64,000 nucleotides of DNA from Halobacteriovorax vibrionivorans (GTDB lineage Bacteria; Bdellovibrionota; Bacteriovoracia; Bacteriovoracales; Bacteriovoracaceae), in NCBI RefSeq assembly GCF_003346865.1, contig NZ_QDKL01000001.1:124001-188000 (forward strand). The letters are read 5' to 3'. The translations under genes were made by a program, and so were the position numbers. The notes under the pieces were generated by a model. It saw only the letters and a list, made by a program, of their open reading frames with translations, was not told the DNA's origin and ran no database searches. Below, in pieces: positions 42,935 to 50,783 of this stretch; the first letter of the stretch is position 1; every line of letters begins with the position of its first letter.

Positions 42935-43141
42935 ATGGCATCATGTCGTTATTGTGGAAAAGAAATTACATGGATGAAAGATGGACGTAAAAACGTTCCA
43001 GTTGAGGGGGACGGTGCCGTTCACAGGTGTGATAATATGATTAATGCTCGTAAGAGTTTTAGAAAAATTACACCAACAGAAGTTGACCCTGAACTTCTAA
43101 AGCAATATGAAAATGCTATTAACGAGAAGGCAAAGAAATAA
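42935..43141 (+). CDS. small zinc-ribbon-like protein
   Basis: 68 residues. The N-terminus MASCRYCGKEITWMKDGRKNV holds a CxxC knuckle, and VHRCDNM supplies His and Cys, together a plausible small zinc site similar to short FmdB/treble-clef proteins. GGGAG is eight bases before the ATG. Function is unknown. The last 23 bases overlap the end of lgt on the other strand. Divergent from serS. Confidence 0.7.
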   Translation: MASCRYCGKEITWMKDGRKNVPVEGDGAVHRCDNMINARKSFRKITPTEVDPELLKQYENAINEKAKK

Positions 43142-43895
43142 TTCCTATTCCAATTAGGATCATCACTGCACAATAGAATTGCCCTACTGAGAATAAATCG
43201 AAGAAGAGACCAATTTGAGGGTCCGGTGTTCGAAAGAACTCAACGATAAAACGAGAAATTCCATAGATAATCAGAAATAGGCCAGAGTTTAGTCCTGGCC
43301 TTTTTAAATTCTTCTTACAAACAAAGAGAATAATAAATAGGACAAGACCTTCTAGGAGAGCTTCATAAAGTTGTGAAGGATGGCGTGGACTCATATCATA
43401 GAGCTTTGGAAATATCACCGCCCAAGAAACATCAGTAACTCTCCCGGCCAGTTCTCCATTAATGAAATTTGCAATACGGCCAAGCATAATTCCAATACCG
43501 ACACCAGTTACTACAATGTCTGTTAACTCTAGAAACTTTAAGCCGTGTTTCTTAGCGTAATAGAAAGTCCATAGAGCAGCACCTATCAAGGCTCCATGAA
43601 AGCTCATTCCTCCCTGCCAAAAATAAAAAACTCTTTTTAAGTCAGCTGCATAATAGGAGAAATTATAAAAGAGAATATAGAATATCTTCCCTCCGGCCAG
43701 CATGACGAAGAAGCCTACAAAGAGATAGTTTAAGTAATGAGTAAAACTAATATTGAGTTTTTCTTTTGTGATTAAATATTTTCCAAAATAGAGTGTCCAG
43801 AAGTAGCCAAGGAAATAGGCCAGCCAATACCATGCAATTTTTATTCCTAGAAAATCAATAGCGATTGGATTCAGATTGTGGACGTAATATTGCAT
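43119..43895 (-). CDS. lgt: phosphatidylglycerol-prolipoprotein diacylglyceryl transferase
   Basis: 258 residues with seven predicted membrane helices. It attaches diacylglycerol to the lipobox cysteine of prolipoproteins, the first step in maturing the many lipoproteins seen in this window. The Lgt signature GRIANFINGELAGR is exact, and the earlier WQGGMSFHGALIG and later RHPSQLYEALLEG are conserved. The ATG overlaps the stop of the DUF2489 gene (TAATG). The last bases overlap the convergent zinc-ribbon gene. Confidence 0.96.
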   Translation of the reverse strand: MQYYVHNLNPIAIDFLGIKIAWYWLAYFLGYFWTLYFGKYLITKEKLNISFTHYLNYLFVGFFVMLAGGKIFYILFYNFSYYAADLKRVFYFWQGGMSFHGALIGAALWTFYYAKKHGLKFLELTDIVVTGVGIGIMLGRIANFINGELAGRVTDVSWAVIFPKLYDMSPRHPSQLYEALLEGLVLFIILFVCKKNLKRPGLNSGLFLIIYGISRFIVEFFRTPDPQIGLFFDLFSVGQFYCAVMILIGIGIISLPSR

Positions 43896-44371
43896 TAATT
43901 GGCCGATAAATTAGTTATTAACTTTTCACATTCAATAACTAAATTATCCATATGTTTGTCTTCAATGGCAAATCGCTGTTTATCTTGGTTGAAACGCTCT
44001 TGTTTTGAAAGGTCTTTTCTTGCTTGATGAGTATCAAAGTGTTTGATCTCTTCATACATTGAAAAGATAACTGGAAAGTCTGTGTTTTCAACGAAGTCAA
44101 CGCGATCAATTAGCATTCTAATTCTGATACAAGCCTCACTGGCCTCACACTGCTTTTGCACAAAGGCACGTGCAATTGTAATAAGGCTATCGCGAACAAA
44201 AGCCTGACGTTCTTTTTCTCTTGCTTCCATCTTATCGTGTTCAGCAATTCTCTTTCGAGTTTCCTCTTTTAATTTTATATAAAAGAAGCCCACTCCAATC
44301 GAAAGTATAAAGATCAGAACAGATAGAATAATAAAAGCGATAGTGAATTGGTCTTGAGTCATTTCAAACAT
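43895..44371 (-). CDS. DUF2489-family membrane-anchored protein
   Basis: 158 residues from the ATG at 44371. One N-terminal membrane helix (FTIAFIILSVLIFILSIGVGFFYI, shown as a span) is followed by a cytoplasmic helical domain with RDSLITIARAFVQKQCEASEAC (cut) and IRIRMLIDRVDF, the pattern of DUF2489. The family is of unknown function. I prefer ATG 44371 because TTCACA, 17 bases, TATAAA and six bases lead straight into it. The longer frame to 44440 reads through the upstream radical SAM gene's end. Coupled to lgt. Confidence 0.72.
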   Translation of the reverse strand: MFEMTQDQFTIAFIILSVLIFILSIGVGFFYIKLKEETRKRIAEHDKMEAREKERQAFVRDSLITIARAFVQKQCEASEACIRIRMLIDRVDFVENTDFPVIFSMYEEIKHFDTHQARKDLSKQERFNQDKQRFAIEDKHMDNLVIECEKLITNLSAN

Positions 44372-44406
44372 GAGCTTTTTATACTGCGAATTCCTACATA
44401 TGTGAA
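44372..44406 (-). promoter_or_regulatory. promoter giving a leaderless start for the DUF2489-lgt operon
   Basis: On the minus strand TTCACA (44406-44401, five of six), a 17-base spacer, TATAAA (44383-44378, five of six), then AAGCTC and the ATG at 44371. The promoter overlaps the 3' end of the radical SAM gene. Confidence 0.65.
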
Positions 44407-45293
44407 GGTTTTGGTGGATAAGTTCCCACAGGAGCTTCATCGTACCACTGCTTAACTTGTTGAATTATCGTTGCCTGGTCTTGTGGCAGGCTTCCTCCAA
44501 TAGGATACATATTAGAAACATGGTTAATTCGAAGTAAAATCTCACGACTTGCCTGAATTCCACTTAAAATATCGTGCATTTCACCGAGAATTTCTTTTGT
44601 CGTAAGCATCTCAAAGCCTCGTGTCACCATTCGATGATATGGCGTTCCTTCAACGGCCATAGTTGTGAGAAACGAGAGATAATCAGGAGAAATTTTAGAC
44701 AGAACCTTAGCCGTCTCTACCACATGCGTTTGGGTATGCTTCTTTCCACCAAGCCCTAGCATGGCAATAACTGATAACTTCATACCAGCGGCCATTAATT
44801 TCAATGAGCCATCAATCATATCTTGGGCCGTATTGCCTTTTACGGTCATATGAAGAACTTTATCGCACCCACTCTCCATTCCGAGGTAGCAGATCCCAAG
44901 TCCAGCTTCCTTAAGAAAACGTAGCTCCTCATCTGTTTTATCCAGCATATTTTGAGCTGTGGCATAAACGCCCACTCGTATATCCCCAAATTCTTCCCTA
45001 ATTGCCAGTAAACTCTTATAGATATCCTCTGTAGGAGCACCAAGAGCGTCGCCATCACATAAAAATACTTTAGATGGACGCATTTCAAAGCGGCGATAAT
45101 AGGCACCGGCCTTGCGAATATCCTCCACGACCTCGGACGGGTTTCGCTCTTTATAGGTTTTTGAACGGTACATATTGCAATAAGTACATTTATTATTGGA
45201 GCAGCCAATGGTTTGTTGTATAAGAAGGGAGCGACCTTCAGAAGGTGGCCTAAAAACAGGTTCATCATATTGAATTGGAAAGTCGTAGTACAT
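44394..45293 (-). CDS. radical SAM protein
   Basis: 299 residues. The iron-sulfur motif is GCSNNKCTYCNMY (residues 30-42), a Cys-x4-Cys-x2-Cys variant found in one subgroup of radical SAM proteins with GCSxNKCxFC. The following VFLCDGDALGAP, YLGMESGCDKVL and VIAMLGLGG fit the TIM-barrel strands that bind S-adenosylmethionine. No second cluster-binding domain is seen. The reaction is unknown. No Shine-Dalgarno precedes the ATG. Divergent from the small gene at 45333. Confidence 0.87.
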   Translation of the reverse strand: MYYDFPIQYDEPVFRPPSEGRSLLIQQTIGCSNNKCTYCNMYRSKTYKERNPSEVVEDIRKAGAYYRRFEMRPSKVFLCDGDALGAPTEDIYKSLLAIREEFGDIRVGVYATAQNMLDKTDEELRFLKEAGLGICYLGMESGCDKVLHMTVKGNTAQDMIDGSLKLMAAGMKLSVIAMLGLGGKKHTQTHVVETAKVLSKISPDYLSFLTTMAVEGTPYHRMVTRGFEMLTTKEILGEMHDILSGIQASREILLRINHVSNMYPIGGSLPQDQATIIQQVKQWYDEAPVGTYPPKPSHM

Positions 45294-45332
45294 AAGATTA
45301 AATTACAATATTTGGCCATCAATTGGAAGCTA

Positions 45333-45641
45333 ATGAAAGAATATATCATCGACTCCTATAGTGAAAAATTCATCGTGACTCTAAATGAAGAGAGTTCAGC
45401 GCAGTTTAATATCCTTTGTGATACGCGCTCAATTGCTCATCACCTTGCCCTTTCACTAAATCTTGGAACAATGCAAACTCCCCTCGAAAATCCAGACCTC
45501 TTTACTTTCATCGGTATGGTAAGAGGACTAAAAACCTATAGTCTTTCACTCGTCTCACCTAATTTGAGAGTCGATGAAGATGCGGATATTAACGATTGTT
45601 GCCAAAGTGGATGCAGCGGCTGCCCTTTTTATAATGGATAA
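45333..45641 (+). CDS. small protein with C-terminal cysteine cluster
   Basis: 102 residues from ATG 45333, with GGAAG just upstream and TACAAT at 45304-45309 as a likely -10. Most of the protein is unremarkable alpha-beta; the last residues are CCQSGCSGCPFYNG, a five-Cys cluster resembling the CCxSGCxxC motif of small 'oxidoreductase-like' proteins and a plausible metal or iron-sulfur site. Family otherwise unknown. The pseudouridine synthase gene follows nine bases later, so the two are probably co-transcribed. Confidence 0.7.
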   Translation: MKEYIIDSYSEKFIVTLNEESSAQFNILCDTRSIAHHLALSLNLGTMQTPLENPDLFTFIGMVRGLKTYSLSLVSPNLRVDEDADINDCCQSGCSGCPFYNG

Positions 45642-45650
45642 GAAATAGAT

Positions 45651-46478
45651 ATGACTAATAAATTTACCGTAACGGCCAAGGCCCATACAGATATGAGTGC
45701 AGTTGATCTTCTCGCATCAAAATGTGAAAAATCAAATATTGAATTATCAAAGATAAAAATTAAAAATCTTATGAAACAAGGTGCTTGTTGGACAAAGTCA
45801 GCAAAGCCAGAGCGTATTCGCAAGGCCAAGTATGAAGTAAAGCGTGGTCAAACCATCAAACTCTTTGTTGATCTCAATATTCAAGAACAAGATATGAGTG
45901 AGCTTAAATGCCTTCACGAAACTCATCACTATGGTGTTTACTACAAACCTGTTGGCGTTTTATGCCAAGGGACGAAGTATGGTGATAGCTACACAATTTT
46001 AAGAGAGCTTCATAAGCGTATGGGACGCGAGCCTTTTCTCATTCACCGCCTCGATAAAGAAACTTCAGGTGTCATGATTATTGCTTACACAAAGAAAGGA
46101 GCAAGAGCATTTTCTCAACAAATTAAAGATCATAAGATTGAAAAGACTTATCAAGCTGAAGTAAAAGGCCATCCTCCAGAGTCAAAGAGACTTGAAAGTG
46201 TTATCGATGGAAAAGAGGCCATCTTAGAATATACTGTTAAAAAGAAGCTAGAGAAAACTTCCATTGTTGAAGTTAAACTTATTACGGGACGCAAGCACCA
46301 GATTCGTATTCAATTTACAGAACTTGGTTTTCCAGTCATGGGAGATCCACGCTACGGAAAAGGAAACGGAAACGATATCGGACTGCAATTAGTTGCTAGT
46401 AAGTTAAGTTTTGATGATCCGTGGAGAAGTGGAAACTTTGTGACAGTTGAAATACCTAAGGAGAAGCAATTATTTTAG
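45651..46478 (+). CDS. RluA-family pseudouridine synthase
   Basis: 275 residues. Residues 1-90 form an S4-like RNA-binding region (KNLMKQGACWTKSAKPERIRKAKYEVKRGQ, shown as a span). The catalytic domain has YYKPVGVLCQG, the signature FLIHRLDKETSGVMI with the catalytic Asp, KTYQAEVKG and TGRKHQIRIQF. It isomerises uridine to pseudouridine in rRNA or tRNA; which of the RluA, RluC, RluD or TruC-type targets applies is not clear. It follows the Cys-cluster gene by nine bases with a weak ribosome site. Confidence 0.9.
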   Translation: MTNKFTVTAKAHTDMSAVDLLASKCEKSNIELSKIKIKNLMKQGACWTKSAKPERIRKAKYEVKRGQTIKLFVDLNIQEQDMSELKCLHETHHYGVYYKPVGVLCQGTKYGDSYTILRELHKRMGREPFLIHRLDKETSGVMIIAYTKKGARAFSQQIKDHKIEKTYQAEVKGHPPESKRLESVIDGKEAILEYTVKKKLEKTSIVEVKLITGRKHQIRIQFTELGFPVMGDPRYGKGNGNDIGLQLVASKLSFDDPWRSGNFVTVEIPKEKQLF

Positions 46479-46667
46479 CTTCTTGTCACCTTTTTCAATC
46501 ATTGACTTAGAGCTAATATGCTTCACCTTGAGATTTAATTCATTCTCAATTGATTTTTCAACTAACTCTTTCTTATAGTCAGCAATAGGATTCTTACTTC
46601 TTCTCGTAATGGGAATTAAGTAGTGATCCTTTTCAAAAAATGCATATTTTATAGTTCCAGCCTTCAT
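46470..46667 (-). CDS. possible small basic protein
   Basis: A 65-residue frame starting MKAGTIKYAFFEKDHYLIPI and rich in lysine. No Shine-Dalgarno and no family match. It fills an otherwise empty 190-base stretch after the pseudouridine synthase and overlaps its 3' end by nine bases. Codon use looks like the neighbours, but with this length the call is uncertain. Confidence 0.35.
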   Translation of the reverse strand: MKAGTIKYAFFEKDHYLIPITRRSKNPIADYKKELVEKSIENELNLKVKHISSKSMIEKGDKKLK

Positions 46668-46744
46668 ATGAGGCTAAACTAACATAGATCCCAGACCCAT
46701 GCACACTTTTATTACGATAACTGCGTCAAGTTTATGTAAAGTCG

Positions 46745-47290
46745 TTATTGAACCTTAAACTCTAAATCAACCTTATCGTGAATGACCTTGTCACCTAACG
46801 TGCCGAGTAAAGTTGAACGGTACATAATTCCAAACTTTGTTCGATCAAAGCTGAAACTTCCACTGGCAAGCTTACCATTATAGGTCATATCAAAAGTTAT
46901 AGGCTGAATCTTATTCTTGATTTTGAAATTTCCCTTCACACGATATTTATTATCTCCAATCTTTTTTATATTTGAAGTCTCCATTGTCGCTGTTGGATAT
47001 TTTGAAATCTCAAAGAAGTCGCCTGTTCTTAAGTGATTTTCTAATTTTTCTTTCCACTCACCCTCTAAATCACGTACATCGATTGTACTCATATCAACAG
47101 TAAAGGAAGCTTTTATCGGCTCTCCTTTATCATTCGTTTGGATATTACCATCCTTAAATTTGATATGGCCCCAATGCTCTCCACCGACTTTAGTAGCGTG
47201 CCACTTAATGAAGCTCTTTTTAGTATTAATATCCCCTGCAAATGCAAGTATCGAGAGAATAATACAAAAGCCTATAATTAAGAATTTCAT
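46745..47290 (-). CDS. YceI-family periplasmic protein
   Basis: 181 residues with a signal peptide (MKFLIIGFCIILSILAFA). The lipocalin-like YceI fold is marked by IKWHATKVGGEHWGHIKFKDG (cut), VDMSTIDVRDLEG, HLRTGDFFEISKYPTATM and FDRTKFGIMYRS. Family members bind long isoprenoid or amide-type lipids in the periplasm. GGGAG lies before the ATG. Monocistronic; its possible link to quinone or polyprenoid handling is family-based inference. Confidence 0.92.
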   Translation of the reverse strand: MKFLIIGFCIILSILAFAGDINTKKSFIKWHATKVGGEHWGHIKFKDGNIQTNDKGEPIKASFTVDMSTIDVRDLEGEWKEKLENHLRTGDFFEISKYPTATMETSNIKKIGDNKYRVKGNFKIKNKIQPITFDMTYNGKLASGSFSFDRTKFGIMYRSTLLGTLGDKVIHDKVDLEFKVQ

Positions 47291-47373
47291 GATCCGCTCC
47301 CAAGAGAAATATATTCACAATATTTTATGGGAGCTTTTAATTGCAGCGAAGACAAGATTTGGTTAAGTTTTTC

Positions 47374-48390
47374 CTAAACTGGTAAAAGGAAAGAATTGGC
47401 CACATCAATTGATAGGGATAGTTGCTGTCCTACTTGGAAGCTACTTGCATCATCAACTTGTACACGTAGAATTTTAGAATTTGTCGATGCCACTTCTAAA
47501 ATATCAATTTCACCGAAACGGCGAATGACTTTAATACGTCCCTTTATGTCACCATCATGAGTTACTTTCAAATGTTTAGGACGAAAAGCAAGGTAAGCAA
47601 ATTGATTAGAAATACCAATATCATCAATGACCTCAAATTGACCGAAGTCATTTTTAAGAGTTAAACTCTTATCCGCTCGCCCAGTAACAGGCCCAGCAAC
47701 GAGATTGACGAGCCCGCCAAAACGAGCAGCATCGATAGTAAGAGGTCTTCGGTAAAAATCGTAAGGATTATTATATACTTGAAGTTTAGCTCCACTTAAG
47801 TACATCAAACGATCACTTAAAGAGTAAGCTTCTTTCAAATTATGGGTAATGAAGATTAAGGAAATCTCATTTTCTTTAAATATTTCAAATATTTCATGAC
47901 ATAAAGTCGCTTTTAAAAACTCATCAATATTTGAAAATGGCTCATCTAAGAGAAGTACATCTGGCGAGATAACCATTGAACGAGCAAATAAAAGCCTTTG
48001 TAGTTGTCCCGCAGATAATTCATCTAAACGTTTATGGTCCTTATATTCAAGGCCAAAAATCTCAATCATATCTCTAACTCGATTAGAGTCCGCTTCAGGA
48101 TTATCTAATAAGAGATGATCTTCAATATTTTCGAATACTGTCTTATCCCAATTAAGGCCATCAACACCAGAAACAATCTCAATTTTTAGGTCATGATTTT
48201 TTTTTACCTCTCCAGAAAGCGGAGTTAGCCTATCGCAGAGGATATTAAATAAAGTAGTCTTTCCTGTCCCCGAAGGACCTAAAAGAGTTAAAACCTCTCC
48301 TTTATGTAAATCAAAAGAGATTTTATCAAATTGGCAGATCGACTTACGATCAAAATTATATGTTAAATCATTAACTTCTAGTATTTTCAT
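47374..48390 (-). CDS. ABC transporter ATP-binding protein, PotA/FbpC-like, orphan
   Basis: 338 residues: an ABC domain (1-225) and a C-terminal TOBE-like regulatory domain (LAFRPKHLKVTHDGDIKGRI, cut; VIRRFGEIDILEV). Walker A LLGPSGTGKTT, Walker B VLLLDEPFSN and switch IFITHNLKEA are intact. The signature is LSAGQLQR rather than LSGGQ. The family energises uptake of polyamines, iron, sulfate, molybdate or sugars, but no permease or binding-protein gene is adjacent. AGGAC lies before the ATG. Divergent from the globin-like gene. Confidence 0.88.
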   Translation of the reverse strand: MKILEVNDLTYNFDRKSICQFDKISFDLHKGEVLTLLGPSGTGKTTLFNILCDRLTPLSGEVKKNHDLKIEIVSGVDGLNWDKTVFENIEDHLLLDNPEADSNRVRDMIEIFGLEYKDHKRLDELSAGQLQRLLFARSMVISPDVLLLDEPFSNIDEFLKATLCHEIFEIFKENEISLIFITHNLKEAYSLSDRLMYLSGAKLQVYNNPYDFYRRPLTIDAARFGGLVNLVAGPVTGRADKSLTLKNDFGQFEVIDDIGISNQFAYLAFRPKHLKVTHDGDIKGRIKVIRRFGEIDILEVASTNSKILRVQVDDASSFQVGQQLSLSIDVANSFLLPV

Positions 48391-48415
48391 GATGTCCTAT
48401 GCTTAGCTTAGATTC

Positions 48416-48497
48416 TCGTATCTCATACAATCTGTAAATAATAGACTCAACTCAATCTTAAGAAAAATTAAATCATGATCATTTACTAGAGATACGA
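48416..48497. promoter_or_regulatory. separated 9-bp inverted repeat in a divergent intergenic region
   Basis: TCGTATCTC (48416-48424) and GAGATACGA (48489-48497) are perfect reverse complements 64 bases apart. One is near the ABC start and the other near the globin-like start, and an imperfect palindrome (AAATCATGATCATTT, 48471-48485) lies between. This could be a looping operator for both genes. Confidence 0.3.
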
Positions 48498-48535
48498 TGC
48501 GCTAGCTAGATAGTAACAACAAATGGGAATTGAAA

Positions 48536-49027
48536 ATGGTCATAAATTATCGATTTGACACACAAGCAATTAAAGAGTCCTTTTATCGTATCGAGCCTAA
48601 CCTAACGAATTTCTGGCGTACATTCTTTGATAATGTCTTCATTATCGAGCCAGATATGCAAAAGCTTTTTCGTCATGTTGATTTTGAAAACCTCAATGCC
48701 CTTGCATCTCGTGCCATGACTATTGCGGTGAAAAATCTGAACCAGCCTAGTTATTTGAAATACTATCTGCGAGGTCTTGGAGAATACCAATTTAAAGTTG
48801 ATATTTCAGAAGTCTATTTTCCTGTTTTTGAGCAAGCTTTTCTCGAAGCTCTAGAGACATATCATTTAAATAATTGGAATCAAGAATTAGAAAATAACTG
48901 GAGAGAGTTCTTTCACTTTGCCTTTGACTTAATTTCAGACGGAATGACTGATGCAACTCTACGCAGAGAATTTGAAGAATTTATGGAGGCCCAAGAAAAA
49001 CTCGATAATTATAAAAAAGCAGCTTAA
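48536..49027 (+). CDS. globin-like protein lacking the proximal histidine
   Basis: 163 residues from ATG 48536 (GGGAA six bases upstream; TTG 48530 is less likely). The pattern matches the globin domain of flavohaemoglobins: FFDNVFIIEPDMQKLF parallels 'FYDRMFTHNPELKEIF', then YLRGLGEYQFKVDISEVYF and FEQAFLEALE parallel the F-helix and G-helix, and NNWREFFHFAFDLI the H-helix. Flavohaemoglobins have the haem-ligating His in the F helix; here residues 80-100 contain no His, with Tyr or Gln at that place. It may not bind haem, or may use another ligand. No reductase domain follows. Confidence 0.72.
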   Translation: MVINYRFDTQAIKESFYRIEPNLTNFWRTFFDNVFIIEPDMQKLFRHVDFENLNALASRAMTIAVKNLNQPSYLKYYLRGLGEYQFKVDISEVYFPVFEQAFLEALETYHLNNWNQELENNWREFFHFAFDLISDGMTDATLRREFEEFMEAQEKLDNYKKAA

Positions 49028-49028
49028 C

Positions 49029-49922
49029 TTACTTAATCTTTTTATAGTTTCGAAACTCACCTATCATATGGCCGGTATATTCTTCTACCATTAAACGAAT
49101 CCAATTCTTAAAATTAGCAAAGATACGTGGATCATTTAATTGTTCAAATGTTACATCATTATGATTTTTTTCAATCCAAGACTTGAGCAATGCAGGGTGT
49201 GTTCCTTCAAATTTTCTAAGCCCAAAGATTCGATCATATGTATACTCTTCAGATTCATGATCTTTTCCAAAATAAAGCTTTTCAAATGCACGCTTTTTAT
49301 CAGACATCGCATTCTCTCTTCTGGCCCATCCATAGTGGAAAATACGAGCACCAGTCTCTATAGCACTCGGCTTTCTGCCATCTGAAAAACGAAACCCTTG
49401 AGCATCAAGATAGCTCTCAAGCCCTATTCCAAGCCTAACAGTTCTCACTTCTTTACGATATGAATGAGGATCAAATTTATAAAGATCAGTATTTCCAAAA
49501 AAATGAGTATAATTGTAAAGAAGTCCTTCGATTTCTTTACGATCAACCATTTTTTTAATTCCTTCTTCAATTAAAGGAAGGTCATCTTCATGAATGGCCT
49601 CATCACCTTGGATATATTGGCCGATTGAGCCCTTACAAGCTTCCATTGCAATATTAGTTTGTTGAGAAAGAATAAGTCCACGACTCATTATTGATGGGTC
49701 CCACCATGACTTAATAAACTTATATCGCTCTCCTGTAAGATTATCTCTAAGGTATTCATAAGTTCCGTCATCTTTGTCACACTCAGGAGTTTCAAAACCA
49801 ACATTAATAACCACCTCATCACAGAGTGGATCTATACTTTGAACACTTTCTAAAATTGGATATTCAAGAGTGAGCCCGTGCTTGATAAAGCTAAAGCCAG
49901 AAACCATATTATTTTTAATCAC
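49029..49922 (-). CDS. glycosyltransferase-like protein, GT2-type fold
   Basis: 297 residues. The start VSGFSFIKHGLTLEYPILESV (cut) with SIDPLCDEVVINVGF is the nucleotide-sugar-binding part of a GT-A glycosyltransferase. QTNIAMEACKGSIGQYIQGDEAIHEDDL contains the metal-binding acidic motif (QGDE in place of DxD). The C-terminal part (FHYGWARRENAM) is typical of this unnamed subgroup. It probably modifies a surface glycan or protein. The start is GTG 49922 with AAGG five bases upstream. Convergent with the globin-like gene, one base between stops. Confidence 0.8.
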   Translation of the reverse strand: MIKNNMVSGFSFIKHGLTLEYPILESVQSIDPLCDEVVINVGFETPECDKDDGTYEYLRDNLTGERYKFIKSWWDPSIMSRGLILSQQTNIAMEACKGSIGQYIQGDEAIHEDDLPLIEEGIKKMVDRKEIEGLLYNYTHFFGNTDLYKFDPHSYRKEVRTVRLGIGLESYLDAQGFRFSDGRKPSAIETGARIFHYGWARRENAMSDKKRAFEKLYFGKDHESEEYTYDRIFGLRKFEGTHPALLKSWIEKNHNDVTFEQLNDPRIFANFKNWIRLMVEEYTGHMIGEFRNYKKIK

Positions 49923-49931
49923 AAAACCTTC

Positions 49932-50351
49932 TTATTTAATTAATTCTAAAGATGAATTGATTACGAGAAAATCATCACCATCTTGCCATCTTTCCTCTAC
50001 TTTAATTGTTTGATTATCAATTTTTGTAAAAAGTAATTGAAAGCCATCTTCTATTGAAAATATTTCTATCTCATTATCACTAATGCGACCAGAGATTTCA
50101 CCTTTATAAATTAGGTCGCTTCCTTGAATCGTAAAGACAGAATATGGATACTCAGCACTTAATCCACTACAGTTATATCCACCATCTTGAATTTTAAATT
50201 TTTCTTGAGAAAGAGAAAGTCGAAAATACACATTTTCACATGGGCTTGAAGCAGAGGCTGTCTTTGCAAAGCCTTCACCACTCCAACGGCCGTTAAAGTC
50301 GGCGTAAGATGTTGTTATCAATAAAGTACAAATAATTATCTTTTGAATCAT
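49932..50351 (-). CDS. small secreted beta-rich protein, unknown function
   Basis: 139 residues. Signal peptide MIQKIIICTLLITTSYA, then a mature domain of alternating strands (FNGRWSGEGFAKT, NVYFRLSLSQEKF, LLFTKIDNQTIKVEERW) with one cysteine pair (SSPCENV and YNCSG). This resembles small lipocalin-like or META-type folds, but I do not recognise the family. ATG 50351 is preferred over 50357 because AAGGA is six bases upstream of it. Confidence 0.62.
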   Translation of the reverse strand: MIQKIIICTLLITTSYADFNGRWSGEGFAKTASASSPCENVYFRLSLSQEKFKIQDGGYNCSGLSAEYPYSVFTIQGSDLIYKGEISGRISDNEIEIFSIEDGFQLLFTKIDNQTIKVEERWQDGDDFLVINSSLELIK

Positions 50352-50385
50352 TTCCATTCCTTAATTATGGGCCGACTAACTTCTA

Positions 50386-50420
50386 TAGTCAAAGCGGGAA
50401 ATATTAAATACAATTTATCC
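50386..50420 (+). promoter_or_regulatory. promoter giving a leaderless start for a small lipoprotein
   Basis: TAGTCA (50386-50391), 17-base spacer, TACAAT (50409-50414, five of six), TTATCC, then ATG at 50421. No Shine-Dalgarno. Confidence 0.55.
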
Positions 50421-50768
50421 ATGGCAAAATACTTTCAATTATTTCTATTCACCACCCTTCTTGGTTGCTCAAGCCCAGGACTCTATCTAGGAAAAGAAGA
50501 AGGGAGTATTTATAAAACTAGTGAACTTCGTCGATCACCAAGTGACAAAAAAAATGTTCGTATTCAAGGTACAATATTTAAATCTCTAAAAAATGACTTC
50601 TATTTAATACAAGATAGCTTCGGATTATTACTAGTAAAAATGAACCCAAGCTTACTTGGGGAAGATACTAGCTATAATCGCGACACAATCTTTTTAATAA
50701 GTGGTGAAACAGAGACAGAAACATCCCACTTTCATATAAAAGTTGAAGAAATAAAAAGAGTTAAATAA
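50421..50768 (+). CDS. small lipoprotein, unknown function
   Basis: 115 residues from ATG 50421: MAKYFQLFLFTTLLGCSSPG gives a canonical lipobox LLGC. The mature domain (VRIQGTIFKSLKNDFYLIQD, LLLVKMNPSLLGED, IFLISGETETETSHFHIKVEEIKRV, shown in parts) is strand-rich and OB-fold-like, as in nucleic-acid- or sugar-binding small domains; this is a weak impression. The start is set by the promoter spacing; the frame open to 50343 has no signal peptide at its start. Confidence 0.65.
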   Translation: MAKYFQLFLFTTLLGCSSPGLYLGKEEGSIYKTSELRRSPSDKKNVRIQGTIFKSLKNDFYLIQDSFGLLLVKMNPSLLGEDTSYNRDTIFLISGETETETSHFHIKVEEIKRVK

Positions 50769-50783
50769 CGGTACTATTTCTTA

